From Balamuthia mandrillaris (taxonomy: Eukaryota > Discosea > Longamoebia > Balamuthiidae): 64,000 bases of DNA. The stretch lies in NCBI GenBank assembly GCA_031835245.1, contig JAVKOQ010000032.1, positions 124,001 through 188,000 of the forward strand, written 5' to 3'. The position numbers and the translations under genes are program-made. This document shows positions 11,292 to 22,187 of this stretch, in pieces. The notes beneath the pieces were generated by a model. It saw only the letters and a program-made list of their open reading frames with translations, did no database searches and had not been told where the DNA came from. Position 1 is the first letter of the stretch. The number at the start of each line of letters is the position of its first letter.

Positions 11292-11476
11292 TCATTGTAG
11301 CGTTGTTGTGTGTTGGGTGCTGTAATGTTGAATCAACCAGGTAGTAATGATGAGCTCCTCTTGCATGCGAGCCTCCTTCACATAAATAGGATCCGCTTTG
11401 TTGGGTCCCCTCAAATCCAGGTGATGTGCTGCCTCTGTTAAAAACAAGGAGAAGAAGACAAGAAAAATAAGAAACA

Positions 11477-11516
<40 letters not shown>

Positions 11517-13385
11517 TTACCAGGAATGACGATAGCAATGAGCGATCCTGAAAGACTCTTCAAAATGCCAGTGCTATGCCAAGGATCCAACAAGCCATTC
11601 GAAAAGATGATGTTGGAAGCGGCCCCGAGGTCAAACCCACCCCAATGCATCTTGGGCCATTCAGGCTGCAGCTCTACGCCGAATTGTTGGCGACACATTT
11701 CGATGTCTGCTGTCACGTTGTATTCGGTGTAGGGGAACATGTAACGATTGGCAGAGGGTAGATAGGTGCTCGTGCAGAAGAGGTAGGGCCAGCCGCTTCC
11801 AGTGCCCCAGTCTGGTCCATCTCTTTTTTTTTTTTTTTTTTTGAAACAGCCATAAATAAGTATTTGGATATTGGTCGGCTCAAGCAATTTAACTCTCTCC
11901 ATACAAAATTTGGTGGGAGAGCTTGAGCCAGACAATACGAGAAAGAGGAAGGAAGCAAGAAAGAAAGAAAGATAAAGGAAAGAAGTAAAACATAAAGGAA
12001 GAACGAAAGACAAAAGGATGAAAACGAAAAGTACATACGAGGAGATGTTATAGCAGGTTTTATCGCCGGTATTGTTGTAGTATACCCCAATAGCCCAACT
12101 ATTGAATTCAAAGAAAGGTCACGTTAGAATAAGCAAACGAAAGAGAGAGAGAGAGAGAGAGAGAGAGGAGAAATAAGGTACGCCATCGCTTGAACAGGAT
12201 CATTGTAGGTTCCAGACATGAGCCTATCACAAGTAGCATTGACTGGCCAACCTGGCAGAGAGATGCCATAATTGGTAGGATAGGGGTAGTCCAACATGCA
12301 CATGCCTTGCAAACCGTCTACCACCCAAGCGATCAACTGCTCTGCGCCTTCTTTAGAAAGAATGCGGTCCTTCTTCGTTCCATGGCACAGTTTAAAGTCA
12401 TGGGCCAACTTTTGTCGACCAGAAGCCGTCACCGCCAACTTTTGCATTTGATCAAACACAGCAGAGATGGTTTTGTCGCAACCAGGTTTGGCTTGAGCAA
12501 ATGTTTCGGTGGTGGCATCGCTGAAGGCATAAGGACTGGTTCCTGTGCCATAAAAGCCGAAAGGAGCAGATGCAGCCAGACCACCAATGACCACGTTGGG
12601 ATACTTGGCTCGGAACCAGGTGGTGAGCATGCCGCCATAGCTGCCACCAAAGGCCACCACAGGACAGCCCTTGGCTCCTTCAAGGCTGTTGGTCAGGTTG
12701 TTGAGGAGCATGGCGTAATCTGCCAAGGCTTGGTCTGTCGCAATCGCAGAAGAAAAAGTTACATTGTATGTCGCCAACGGAAGATAGAAGGCAGAGAAAA
12801 GCAACGAGAGTACCAGGGGAGCAGTAGCCGATCTTTCCAGGCTGGAACGAGTCCTTGCCAAAAGGAAGGGACTCGCCAAAGTAACGGTGCTCCGCGAACA
12901 CAAGGAGGGCTCCAAACCGAGGAGCCAAGACCTGAGTGAACAACCCTGACGCATCGTAGTAGTCCGTCACAGGGCTTTAAAAAAATTACACAGAGATGAG
13001 AGAAAGAAAGTTGAGTAGAGGGACACAACGTTGTTGCACGATTGGAATCAAAAGAAAGGGGTTGTTCACTCTACCTTTCGTTTCCAGTGTAGAAGAGAAT
13101 GGGACCTTTGCAGCCACCGATGTTGGAGAACATGCCATCAGGAGTGCCCCAGTACTTGTCAGCAAAGAGGTAGCGCTGCTGGTAGGTGCCCTTGTTCTCG
13201 TAGTTGAAGTGGTCGATGGTCTGTGGGAAGTAACGCGTGTCGTAGGGAGGCGGCGGCGGCGGTGCGGACGGCTCCTCCGTCGCCGCGACTGCCACCACCA
13301 CCAGCAAGAAGCAACCCAACAACAGCGACAGCAAGGACAACGAGAAAAGCCCCGGCTGAGGGCCGCCAGCGACTTTGGCAACCAT
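11292..13385 (-). CDS. S28 serine carboxypeptidase (Pro-X carboxypeptidase / DPP7-like)
   Basis: Secreted or lysosomal peptidase acting next to proline. The start at 13385 gives a hydrophobic signal segment ([19 protein letters not shown]) followed by a Pro-rich linker and the family opening [20 protein letters not shown]. ATGs at 13439 and 13451 would add a Lys/Arg-rich leader and are less likely because they leave almost no 5' UTR before the promoter elements. The catalytic residues of the family are all visible: Ser in GGSYGGML, Asp in LLDPWHSTG, His in [10 protein letters not shown]. At least six exons; introns carry (CT)n on the sense strand near 11490 and 12150 and a poly-T stretch near 11830. 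Ends [16 protein letters not shown] at 11292. Confidence 0.9.
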
Positions 13386-13768
13386 TTTTTTTTTTGGTGA
13401 CTTTTTTGCTGCGGGTAAACTTCTCCTTCTGCGTTTCATTTTAATTAACAAATGATGTCACGTATTCCAAATAAAGGAACAACGTACGTCATGTCTTAAT
13501 TTCATGACGTCGATTATTCCTAAAATAACCATGACTGACATCACTCACTCCTTATTCTGTTGTGCTCAACGATAGCAGCGCTGGAGACCATTTCTCAATC
13601 AAAAAGAACTGTATGACGTCGGTTTTTCCTAAAGTAACCCTGATTGACATCACTCCATTATCGTCATTTTGTGCTCAACTTTAGCTTCACAGGAAAGCGA
13701 CACGTCATGTAATGAGCTGTTTTACTTCTAAGGCTGTGCACAAGACCTCAAAAGAAAAGAAAAGAAAA
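13386..13768. promoter_or_regulatory. Divergent promoter with duplicated ACGTCA-rich module
   Basis: Lies between the S28 peptidase (minus) and FAD synthase (plus). Two imperfect direct copies of about 68 bases (13503-13570 and 13612-13679) share ATGACGTCG, TTCCTAAA-TAACC, TTGACATCACTC-type and GTGCTCAAC blocks in the same order. Further CRE-like sites: TGATGTCACG at 13453, TACGTCATG at about 13485 and ACGTCATG at about 13702. The pattern suggests bZIP/CREB-ATF-type control of one or both genes. Confidence 0.6.
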
Positions 13769-14450
13769 ATGGAGAACGGAGTGACGAGCACTACGCATCG
13801 ACGGGCGCCCGTGGAGGTCGGAGAGGCCGTCGTTGGAGGACACCTCGGCTACGAGGCTCCCACCGACGTCGCCTCCGTCATGAGGCACTACGCCCAGATG
13901 GACATTTTGCAGGAAATCAAAACGCGCCTCGGGGGTAACCACGAGCTCCTCACCAAGGTTTCTCAGTCGCTGGAAACCATCAACAAAGCGTTGGACCAGT
14001 ATCAGTTAGTAGCCTCCTTCTTCTTCTTCTTTTTTTGTTGGGTTTTGACGAAACAACTTCTTCATTTAAAAAAAAATTAAAGGGCTGAAGGCGTTGCGTT
14101 GAGCTTCAACGGCGGAAAGGATTGCACCGTTTTGCTCCACCTGCTGCTCTACACCCTCGCCAAGCGAACGCCTGCCACAAAGAGTGAGCAGCCGCGGCTT
14201 CGTGCTATTTATTTCTTGCAACGTGATACCTTTGCTGAGGTTTCTCAGTTTGTGCAAAGCTGTGTCGAATGGTATGCATGCTCCGCTCTGTGTTATCTCT
14301 TCTCCGGTGCTTCGGTCCTCTGTTCCCTCGCTCTCTCGCTCTCTCTCTCTCGCTCTCTCTCTCTCTCGCTTAATTCTCGCTTGTCTCCTTCGCTGCTCTT
14401 GTTTCTCGTTCTTTCTGCGCTTCTCGTGTTACCTTTCGCTCCTCTTTTGT

Positions 14451-14488
<38 letters not shown>

Positions 14489-15032
14489 ATTGATGTTTCC
14501 TCGTATTCTCAGGTATAATTTGGACATGATAACATCTGACAAAGGTTTCAAAGAGGGACTAGAAAGCATTTTGAAGGAGAATTCTAATATTCGAGCAATC
14601 TTTATGGGCACTCGCCGCACAGATCCAAATGCTGGTATACCTTCTCCTTCTCCTTCATTTCCCTTTCGTTTGTTCTAACAAAAAACAAAAAAAAAAGGAT
14701 CTTTAACACCCTTTGCTGAGACTGACAAAGGATGGCCTTGCTTCATACGCGTCAACCCCATTCTCGACTGGGACTATAGCGACGTCTGGACCTTCCTCCT
14801 CTCCTTTGGCATTCCCTACTGCTCCCTCTACGACCAAGGCTACACCTCCATCGGTGATACCACCAACACCGTTCCTAATCCTGCTCTCTCCATGCTTGAA
14901 AATAACAGTAACAACAGCAACAAAACAAACGAAGCAGAACATGAAGGAGAAGAGAAGAAGGTGATGAGCTATGCTCCTGCTCATTGTTTGACGGATGGAA
15001 ATAGAGAAAGAGAGGGTCGTCTCTCCAAGTAA
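13769..15032 (+). CDS. FAD1: FAD synthase (PAPS-reductase-type FMN adenylyltransferase)
   Basis: Makes FAD from FMN and ATP in the cytosol. The PP-loop reads [26 protein letters not shown] and [18 protein letters not shown], followed by [10 protein letters not shown] and NTVPNPAL, are the substrate-binding signatures of eukaryotic FAD synthases. About 95 residues precede the catalytic domain and look helical, with no MoaB-like domain as in animal FLAD1. The start at 13769 follows AAAAATGG; an in-frame ATG at 13712 is also possible. Four exons: introns near 14006-14081, 14272-14513 (with two CT tracts) and 14635-14698. Ends EGRLSK, TAA at 15032, only 57 bases from the convergent SRPBCC stop. 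Confidence 0.9.
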
Positions 15033-15089
15033 ACTCAACGTTTATGATATCTCTCTCCTCATAGAGAAGAGGCGTCTTCTTTGTTTACT

Positions 15090-15566
15090 TTACTCTCCCT
15101 GACAGAGATCACGCAAACGCTTGAGGCCACCCTCAAACACGCCTTCCTTGACCATGTTGGCCACGGCTTCCACGGTCTCCGCCTCCCCGTCAAACTCGGC
15201 CGTCCACTGAGCAAGAGTTTGGTCGCCCACGGTGATCTTTTGCAGCCTCAGGGTGGCGTGGTAGTTTTCCACCTTGCCAGGGAAGACCTTCTCCCAGTGG
15301 GTGATGTGGTAGGAGTAGTAGTGGTCCGCCTCGGAGAAGGCGGTGAGGATCTCGACGACGGTGGCGCCGGGGGCGACGGTGATGAGCCTCTTCATGCCGA
15401 TGAGGTTCTCCTTGGCGGAGAGGCGCTCCTCCGACTCGGGCACGCAGGTCATGCCGCACCAGGAGAGGTCGCAGAAGGCACGGACGCTCTGCCAGACCCT
15501 TTCGATAGGGGCGTTGATGCAAATGCTCACGTTCACCTTTGGATGCGGCGCTGCTGCTGCTGCCAT
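15090..15566 (-). CDS. SRPBCC / polyketide cyclase-like protein
   Basis: Single-exon protein of about 158 residues with the START-like helix-grip pattern: a first strand with NVSICINAPIERVWQSV, then LSWCGMTC, a GMKRLITVAPGATVVEIL strand, YSYHITHW and a long C-terminal helix (AVANMVKEGVFEGGLKRLRD). Such folds bind hydrophobic ligands; bacterial and plant relatives include PYR/PYL-type and cyclase-like proteins. The ATG at 15566 begins MAAAAAPHPK; one at 15590 would add MLRRAKKR. No metal or catalytic residues are diagnostic, so the ligand is unknown. Confidence 0.8.
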   Translation of the reverse strand: MAAAAAPHPKVNVSICINAPIERVWQSVRAFCDLSWCGMTCVPESEERLSAKENLIGMKRLITVAPGATVVEILTAFSEADHYYSYHITHWEKVFPGKVENYHATLRLQKITVGDQTLAQWTAEFDGEAETVEAVANMVKEGVFEGGLKRLRDLCQGE

Positions 15567-15972
15567 TCTTTTCTTTGCTCTCCGCAACAAAAAAAATTGG
15601 CTTCAAGGAGAAAGTAGTAAGAGTTTTTTTCATGTCGTCCTTAGAGATATGTCCACAAAATAAAAACGCAGCTACAGTGTCGACATAAACTTCTTCGCAG
15701 CGAAAGTATATTTCATCCGTTTGGTGAAGGATGGAGGAGAGGAGCAAGGGGGGGAAGCTTAGGATACGCAGCATAGTGAGAACACAGGTTCCCAAGGAAG
15801 GAAAGGAGAGTCGGTGAACGCAATCGGATCATCGGAACACATAGAGGCAGATGAACCAGGTTGTCGACGGAAAGTCAACCGCGTTGCCAACGAAATTAGC
15901 ATGTCGACATGGTTATATTTTCGTGTCGTCACGAAATATTGATCCAAAAAAAAAAAAAGTGCAAGAAGCAGC
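15567..15972. other. Divergent intergenic region with GTCGAC palindromes
   Basis: About 406 bases between SRPBCC (minus) and the exonuclease (plus). GTCGAC occurs at 15679, 15863 and 15903, the last within the palindrome ATGTCGACAT. No coding sequence recognised. Confidence 0.5.
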
Positions 15973-17898
15973 ATGATGTCGCTGTTGGATGAGTTGTTAG
16001 GTTCTATGGACCAGTTGATCGAAGGGCGGGTGGACGAAATCAAGGTGGACAACAGCGTTCATGCCGGACCCATGCAGAGCACCATGGCCCAAGATGCCCT
16101 GGAGAAGCAGAGGAAGCAGCGGAAACAGGACACGGAGCTCACTCGCTTGCAGCGGAAAGCCAGGGAGGAGCAAGCCAAGGTGACGCGAATGGAGGAGGAG
16201 AGAATTGCCCGAGTGAACGCTGCGCAGGCGGCCATCAACTCCATGTCAAGGAAGAGAAAGGAACCGGACATGACACCGACGCTTGCTACTTCCTCGTCTT
16301 CTACTCCCTCATCTTCTGCACCTCAACAACAACTTGTAGAGAAGAAACCGCGACTCTCTTCTACTTCTTCTTGTTCTTCTTCTTGTTCTTCTTCTACTTC
16401 TGCTTCTACTTCTTCTTCTTCTTCTCTTGCCCTTTCTGCTGAACACCTGCTTTCTTCACCTTCTTCGTGTACTTCTTTGCCAACTCCTTTCGCTACCTCT
16501 GGATTCGCTCCCGTTGTACTAGTTACCACTCTGCAAGGTTTTTTGCTCTTTCTCTTCCCTTTCGTTTTCTCCACTGTTCTATTCCCTCTTTCACTTCTCT
16601 CTCTTTTGTTGCTCTCTTTCTCCTTCCTCTCACTCTCCCCGTTGCACTTCTCCTTCTAACAACGCTCTATAGAATGCAAAGCGGCAGTGAAGGAGCTTCA
16701 ACAACACAAAGTATTGGCAGTGGATTGTGAAGGCGTTAACCTCGGCCGAAACGGTCAGTTGACGCTCGTTCAAGTGGGAACAGAGGTCAAGGTCTTTCTC
16801 TTCGACCTATTGGAAAGGGGCATGCCTCCTCTTTCTCCTTCTGAACTTCTGCATACAGACGAAAAAGAACCAGACCCAGAACCAGAGCAAACGCAACCGA
16901 GCACAGAAAAGGGAAAAGAAGAACAGCAAGAAACAAATGAAAAGAAAGAAGAAGAAAATGTAACAGAAAAAGAAGAAGAAAAAGTAAAAGCAGCAGAAGA
17001 AGATAACCGATGGAAAGAAGGCGAAAAGGACAAAGCAGATACTTTCTTTGCAGAAGGCGGCCTGAAAGCGCTCCTTGAAGATGAACACATCCTCAAAGTC
17101 TTTCATGACTGCCGCGGAGACTCAGACGCTCTCTTCCACCAATTCCAAGTGGCCCTTCATCCTGTCTTTGATACACAAGTGGCTTACGCAGTGGCCAAAA
17201 GACAGCAATTCTCACAAACGCCCATTCCAGTTTCTCTCAACACGTTGTTGCGGTTGTATGCTACTCCGTTGGTGGAAACACAGCAAAAGAAGAGAGAGGA
17301 GAAAGCAAAAGCAGAGAAGAAGAAGCAAAAGGTAGACAGAAGACAAACGAAAAGTGAGTATGTGGAACGACGGAAACGAAGTCAGTTGCGGGAAGTAGCA
17401 AACAATTATTATCAAGCTCTTCAAGAAGAAAACGAACAAGAAGAAAAAGGGGAAAAAGAAAAGGAGACAGAGACAGAGACAGAGGAAAACAAAAGAACAG
17501 ATGCGTTGAATAAGTTTAAAGAAGCAGCGAAAGAGTGGATGATCAAAGACAAGTACTTTTGGAAAAGAAGGCCGATGACAGAGTTGCAATTGGGATATGC
17601 TGCGGAGGACGTTCTCTTCTTGACGTTGGTCCATCGACAGTTGAACTCCATTTTGGACTCGAACAACCGAAAGTTGGTGGCTTCGTTATCGGAAAAGTAT
17701 GTTAAACAGGTCCGAGATGCACAAGATATCAAGGTTTGTTCTTTCTTCTTCTTTTTCTTCATCTTCATCTTCCTCTCCCTTCTTCTTGTTCTTCTTCTTG
17801 TTCTTCTTCTTGTTCTTCTTCTTGTTCTTCTTCTTGTTCTTCTTCTTCTTGTTCTTGTTCTTGTTCTTCTTCTTCTTTTTGTTCTTGTTCTTCTTCTT

Positions 17899-17929
<31 letters not shown>

Positions 17930-18126
17930 TATTACTTATTTTGCTTATTTTGCATTTCTTTCTTATTTTTTGTCGTGTCTTTCGTTCTGTTCTTCCTTTC
18001 CTCATCGTTTGCAACGAACAGGACCAAATACGATTCGAAGATGGGGTACCAAAATACGGTTTTAGCGTTTGGGATAAAGACGTAGAATCCACATTAGCTC
18101 TTGCCAAGTACAGACAAAGAAGGTGA
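15973..18126 (+). CDS. DEDDy-type 3'-5' exonuclease domain protein (EXD1/EXD2-like)
   Basis: Predicted 3'-5' exonuclease of the RNase D/WRN superfamily. The acidic residues are present: LAVDCEGVNL (D, E), FHDCRGDSDAL (D) and GYAAEDVLFL (Tyr three residues before the final Asp), so the site looks active. The N-terminal 100 residues are charged and helical (EKQRKQRKQDTELTRLQRKA), followed by a Ser/Cys-rich low-complexity segment and a nuclear-signal-like SRKRKE. Long Glu/Lys-rich insertions split the exonuclease fold (16860-17040 and 17280-17510). Three exons: introns at about 16536-16674 and 17733-18021, the second a long CTT/CTTGTT repeat. Two adjacent in-frame ATGs open the gene at 15973 and 15976. 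TGA at 18126. Confidence 0.82.
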
Positions 18127-18243
18127 ACAACAATGCTGCCAAACGAAAGAAAACAAGGCGTAAGCATGCGTTTTCTTATTGTGTGTGTTCAATGTTTTCC
18201 TGTTCATATATACATCAGCAAAGTCTAAACAACAAATTACAAG

Positions 18244-19024
18244 TCAAACGCGGAATGAGGATGCATGACAGGTGCCAATCGGCAGGTACGAAGAAGAAGC
18301 AGGAGGAGAAGTCGCTGAAGGCCATCCATGATCCTCTTGGGCTAAAGCCACTCGAATGGGAGGCAACACCTCTCGTCTAGGAACCACTGGCGAAGGCATC
18401 AAAGGAAGTGCACTTGGCGTCGTCGTTGGCTTTGTAGATGGGGAGAAGTACTGCCTTGTTGGCTGTTGTTGGAGTCTTTTGTCCACGTCGAAAATGAGTT
18501 GGTGGTAAAACTGCCTTTCAGCCACCAATTCGCGGATGAAGTTGACCGCCTCCTCCAAGATTGTTCTTTTGGAGGAGGAGGGCGAGAGGTTAGGGGTCAG
18601 CTGCTTGAGCTCCTCCAACTTGGCGTTGAATATCAACTTTCTTTTTCGCTCCGCTGCGTTGTGTTTTAGCTTCTCTGCTCCACTTTTTTTTGTTCTCAAC
18701 GTTAGCACCTTCCCCAAAAAAAAAAATGAAAGGGAAAGAAAGTAGATGAACAACAACAACTCAAGTTGAAGTGAAAGGGTGCAAGCGTTGAGGCGAACGA
18801 ACGTACACTCTTCGGATTGGCACTCTCTTTTTGGGGGGAGATTGCTCCCTTCTTCTGGGCAGGGGAGGCGGAAGCCTGCCAGAAAAAGCGAGGGCGTCGT
18901 TGCCGCAGAGGCTGCCGTTTCCGGGTGGACCGCCAGCCCCATCCAGGTCGCTGCCCTCTCGCCTCGAAGAAGGAACCGGGCTGCGGTTGCCGTTGGAATC
19001 GCGCGGTAAGGCCGTGTGGGGCAT
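18244..19024 (-). CDS. bHLH protein 1 of 8 (cluster family)
   Basis: Putative E-box-binding regulator, 218 residues. Exon 1 is 19024-18807 and exon 2 is 18682-18244; lengths 218 and 439 close the frame exactly. Exon 1 starts MPH and ends in a basic PPKKRVPIRR. Exon 2 opens with the basic region KLKHNAAERKRKL (His, Glu, Arg at DNA-contact positions, Max/USF-like), helix 1 FNAKLEELKQL, loop TPNLSPSSSKR, helix 2 TILEEAVNFIRELVAERQF. The C-terminus carries EVLPPIRVALAQE, a motif shared by the cluster. The acceptor is A-rich (A8 then AG). Last gene of the minus-strand arm, tail-to-tail with the exonuclease. Confidence 0.85.
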
Positions 19025-19762
19025 TTTACGGTTTTTATTTTTTCAACTCTGTGTGCGGCCGTGCTGTAAGGGGTTGAAGCGATCCCCCCCAAAAAAAAAC
19101 ACAGAATGATAAAGTTAGCCCCGCAACGCCAATGTAACCACACAGCCAGAATCAATCCTGCCGGTCAAACCTCCTGGGAGAACGAAGTATTTGCGTGCGC
19201 ATCCGGTCCCCGCCACGCTAACTTCCGGAGGAAAATTCTTTGAAGGCAAAACGTATCATGAGTTCATTAATTTGACGTGATCAGGGTCGGCATTTTATGA
19301 CCAAAAACGAATGCTGGGTCACCTGAAAACGTTCCTTAAAAAGGCAATTGGACGGAATTAAAACCAGATGAAAGGAGATAATTAATATAACAGGTAATTG
19401 ATTAACTTTTTTTGGATATGAAAAAAGCCGAGCAGGGAAAAGCGGGGGAAACTTGAGCGAAGACTCGTGGCTAACCGCCCGTGTACCTAACAAAGAAAGC
19501 AAAGAGCAGCGCCACCTCTCTTCGAGGAAGAGAGCGCTCTTGTATGGATGTTGTAGCTATTCCCCCTCCACCTCACCCTTGCAAGATTTTTCTGTACAAC
19601 AGGGCGGGGACGCAGCGCTTCGCGAAAGGAGAGCACAGCAGAGAGGTGGATCAGAAATGGTCCTTGTTTGCCCTCCTGCGGCTCAGAGGCTCAGCATGTC
19701 TGTTTCCGGCGTGTATTAACAAGAAACAACCCTTTTATTGCGATGCTGCTCCATTTGTTGTA
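19025..19762. other. Intergenic between bHLH 1 and bHLH 2
   Basis: About 740 bases upstream of bHLH 1. Short open frames exist (for example 19453-19719) but show no family resemblance or splice pattern. I see nothing I can name; it presumably holds the bHLH 1 promoter and the bHLH 2 terminator. Confidence 0.4.
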
Positions 19763-20425
19763 TCAAACAAGGCGATGAGAGAAGGAAGGAGGAGGCAACG
19801 AAGCAGGCCAGCCACCGCTTGCCGGTTGAGCCAGAACGTAGCGAATCGGAGGTAACACCTCCTTTCTTGCTGGTAACGGCGGCGGCTGAGGTGGGCAAGG
19901 GAAGGGACCCCTGGGTTGCTGCTGTTGTCTCAAGGCGTAGTCCATGCTGTGGATGAGCTGAAGCTGAACTTGTCTTTCGGAAAGCAGCTTTTGGATGAGG
20001 CGAGCGGCTCCCTCCACCACCTTCCTTTTGGAGGCTGGGGAGTGGAGCTCAGGGATCAGCGCCCGGAGCTCCTCCAACTTGGCGTTGAAGAGCATCTTTC
20101 TCTCTCTTTCGGCCGCATTGTGTTTTATCTTGGCGATTCCGCTGACGAACCAAAAGAAAAAGAACCAGTCAACACATCATAAAAAGGCCTTGTGTAAGAA
20201 CAAGAAACAGAAAAAGAAGAACAACGAGACGCACATCCTTTTAACTGGTATCCGTGCACTTTTAGTCCGCGTCCGAGGCAGCGGAGGGGGCAATCTGCCC
20301 TCGCCGGTAGTGCTCGCCACCCTGAAGGTGGACATCGCAGGACCATCCCGAGTCGCATCAGGAGGAACACCCTTCCTGCCCTCCTCCTTCGAGGAGCCAC
20401 CCTCCTGCTGTTGTCTGTGTGGCAT
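19763..20425 (-). CDS. bHLH protein 2 of 8
   Basis: 189 residues; exons 20425-20235 and 20141-19763 (191 + 379 nt). Starts MPHRQQQ, like gene 1. Exon 1 ends ARIPVKR before the shared AT-GT donor. bHLH: KIKHNAAERERKM, FNAKLEELRALIPEL, then SPASKRKVVEGAARLIQKLL. The basic region has an extra Glu (ERERK) in place of Lys found in the other copies. A Gln run and Pro-rich spacer lead to EVLPPIRYVLAQPA. Together with gene 1 it forms the sub-group with HNAAER rather than HNASER. Confidence 0.85.
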
Positions 20426-21021
20426 GTTATCGTTGTTGTTAACAACAGAAAACGAAAAAATAAACGAGGAAAGAACAACGAGCTCTACATGAAACATGTA
20501 AAGGTCATACAAGAGCAAAGAAGAAGTTGCTGAAAGAACCGGTCCTCTTGCAGAAGACCAGCGGGTCCACAGCGGCAGGAACGCAGTGCGCACAACAAAA
20601 AAACAACACAGGAAAAAAAAATAAGGAAAAGAAAGGAATGTCGTAGGAGTTCTTCAGCACTGCAGTACTCTCTCAGGTCGATCTACAACCTGTTTCGATC
20701 ATGGAGAGCAGAGAGGAGGTGATCATGGCTTTAGTCAAACGAAAGCGGTGTGTGACATGTGAGGACCCGTAGGACCGTCATTAGCAAAGCAGCAGTGGTT
20801 GAAATAACAGAAAAAAAAAACAAACTTGTTGTTTGTTGAAGGAAAAAAAAAGAGAAGAGCTGTTGTTTTGTTTTTATTTTCACGTGAAGCGAGATAAGAA
20901 GCAGCTGACTGATAGAACCTCGCGAAAACAGATATAGTGCAGAAGGGACACGTTTCCCTTTTGACCGATAGAGCGGCTGCACAGACCAACCCCAAAACTG
21001 TGCCAAGGCCCTGGTGATTGA
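20426..21021. other. Intergenic between bHLH 2 and bHLH 3
   Basis: About 600 bases, with A- and T-rich stretches around 20810-20880 and no repeat or coding signal I can support. Presumed promoter of bHLH 2. Confidence 0.4.
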
Positions 21022-21719
21022 TCAGTGCCAAAAAGGATGGGACTGTACTGAAGGAGCATTGAAACGGGTTGACGGGGGTGCTATCTGAGACAGGACCACA
21101 TGAAGCGGCGGAAGAATGGGGAAAGGCGGTGAGGCCGTACCAGAAAGGTCCGCTGGTGTGGTCGTTGGTAGAAAGAAGTTAGGAAAATGCTGGTGTTGTT
21201 GTGCGTGTCCTCCATGTGGATGACACAAAAGTTCGATCCTTTGGTCCATGTTCTGCGCGAGCTGGCGGTAACTGTGGCACTCGGAAAGCAACTCATGAAT
21301 ATGGCCTATTGCTCCCTCGACGATCTGTCTCTGGGAAGCCAGTGGCGGAAGGTCTGCCAAGAGCCTCAGTTCTTCCAGCCTTGCATTGAACTCCCACTTT
21401 CTTTTTCGCTCCGAGGCGTTGTGTTTGAGTCTTTCTAGTCCTCTGTTTACCCTCAAAGGTACAGTTAGAGGAAACAAAAAAAAGGACGTAAAAATAAATA
21501 AAGGTCTGTTGCAAGACGGCAGGGGCCACAAGAGACGTACATCCTTTTTCTTCTGGATTTCGAAGCTGGCATGAAAGCTGCTGTTCGCTTTCGAATTTTC
21601 CTTCGCAGCGCTCCGTCGCTCTGAGCGCCCTTGAGCGAGCGACCTTCCTCAGAACCGGCTTTCCGGAAGTCCTCCAAATCTTTGTCTCTCTCATCGATAA
21701 CAAGCACTTGTGGCGGCAT
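21022..21719 (-). CDS. bHLH protein 3 of 8
   Basis: 199 residues; exons 21719-21541 and 21442-21022 (179 + 421 nt). Starts MPPQVLVIDERDKD. Exon 1 ends SKSRRKR, a strong basic patch likely to serve as a nuclear signal. bHLH: RLKHNASERKRKW, FNARLEELRLLADLPPLASQ, RQIVEGAIGHIHELLSE. The loop has ADLPPL where the others have TPNL or IPNL. His/Gln-rich spacer, then PILPPLHVVLSQIAPP near the C-terminus. Confidence 0.85.
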
Positions 21720-21908
21720 CGTGTACGTGGTTCGCGGTGTGTCGCGTTGGTTTGAGATAAGCAAAGAAAAAGAACGCAGTCTATCTAGTATTGGCCATTT
21801 TACCAGGCTACCGCATGACCAGGAGGGGAAAAAAACAAAAACTGGAGCATAAACTGTCAATATAGTCGGGTAAGTCGGCTTAATAAATGATACGCCCGGA
21901 AAGTGTTA

Positions 21909-22093
21909 ACCTTTTCTGCGATTTTGTATCAGGAGTCTCTTCGCCAGCATTGTATCTTTTCTATCTCTCTTCCGTTTCTTGAAAAAAATATAGGAGACGG
22001 AAACAACTAACCTTTTCAGAGTTTTGTGGCTTCCTGAGTAGACCAAAAGCTTTCAGCTGCCCTCGCCAGCATTGTATCTTTTCTATCTCTCTT
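21909..22093. repeat. Imperfect tandem duplication, period about 122 bases
   Basis: A 31-base block beginning TCGCCAGCATTGTATC is identical at 21941-21971 and 22063-22093; the preceding AACCTTTTC-GATTTTG-like block is also repeated (about 21909 and 22010). It lies in the 468-base gap between bHLH 3 and bHLH 4, downstream of bHLH 4 on its strand. Confidence 0.75.
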
Positions 22094-22187
22094 TCATTGG
22101 AAAACAAGAATGACCTACACAAGAGCTTGTTTTGTAACCAAAGAATAAAAGTTGAGAGAGAAACATGAACACGGAATCCAAATGCTA

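Noticed and set aside
12190-12939. A 249-codon plus-strand frame
   Set aside because: Antisense shadow of the S28 peptidase exons, which carry the catalytic motifs.
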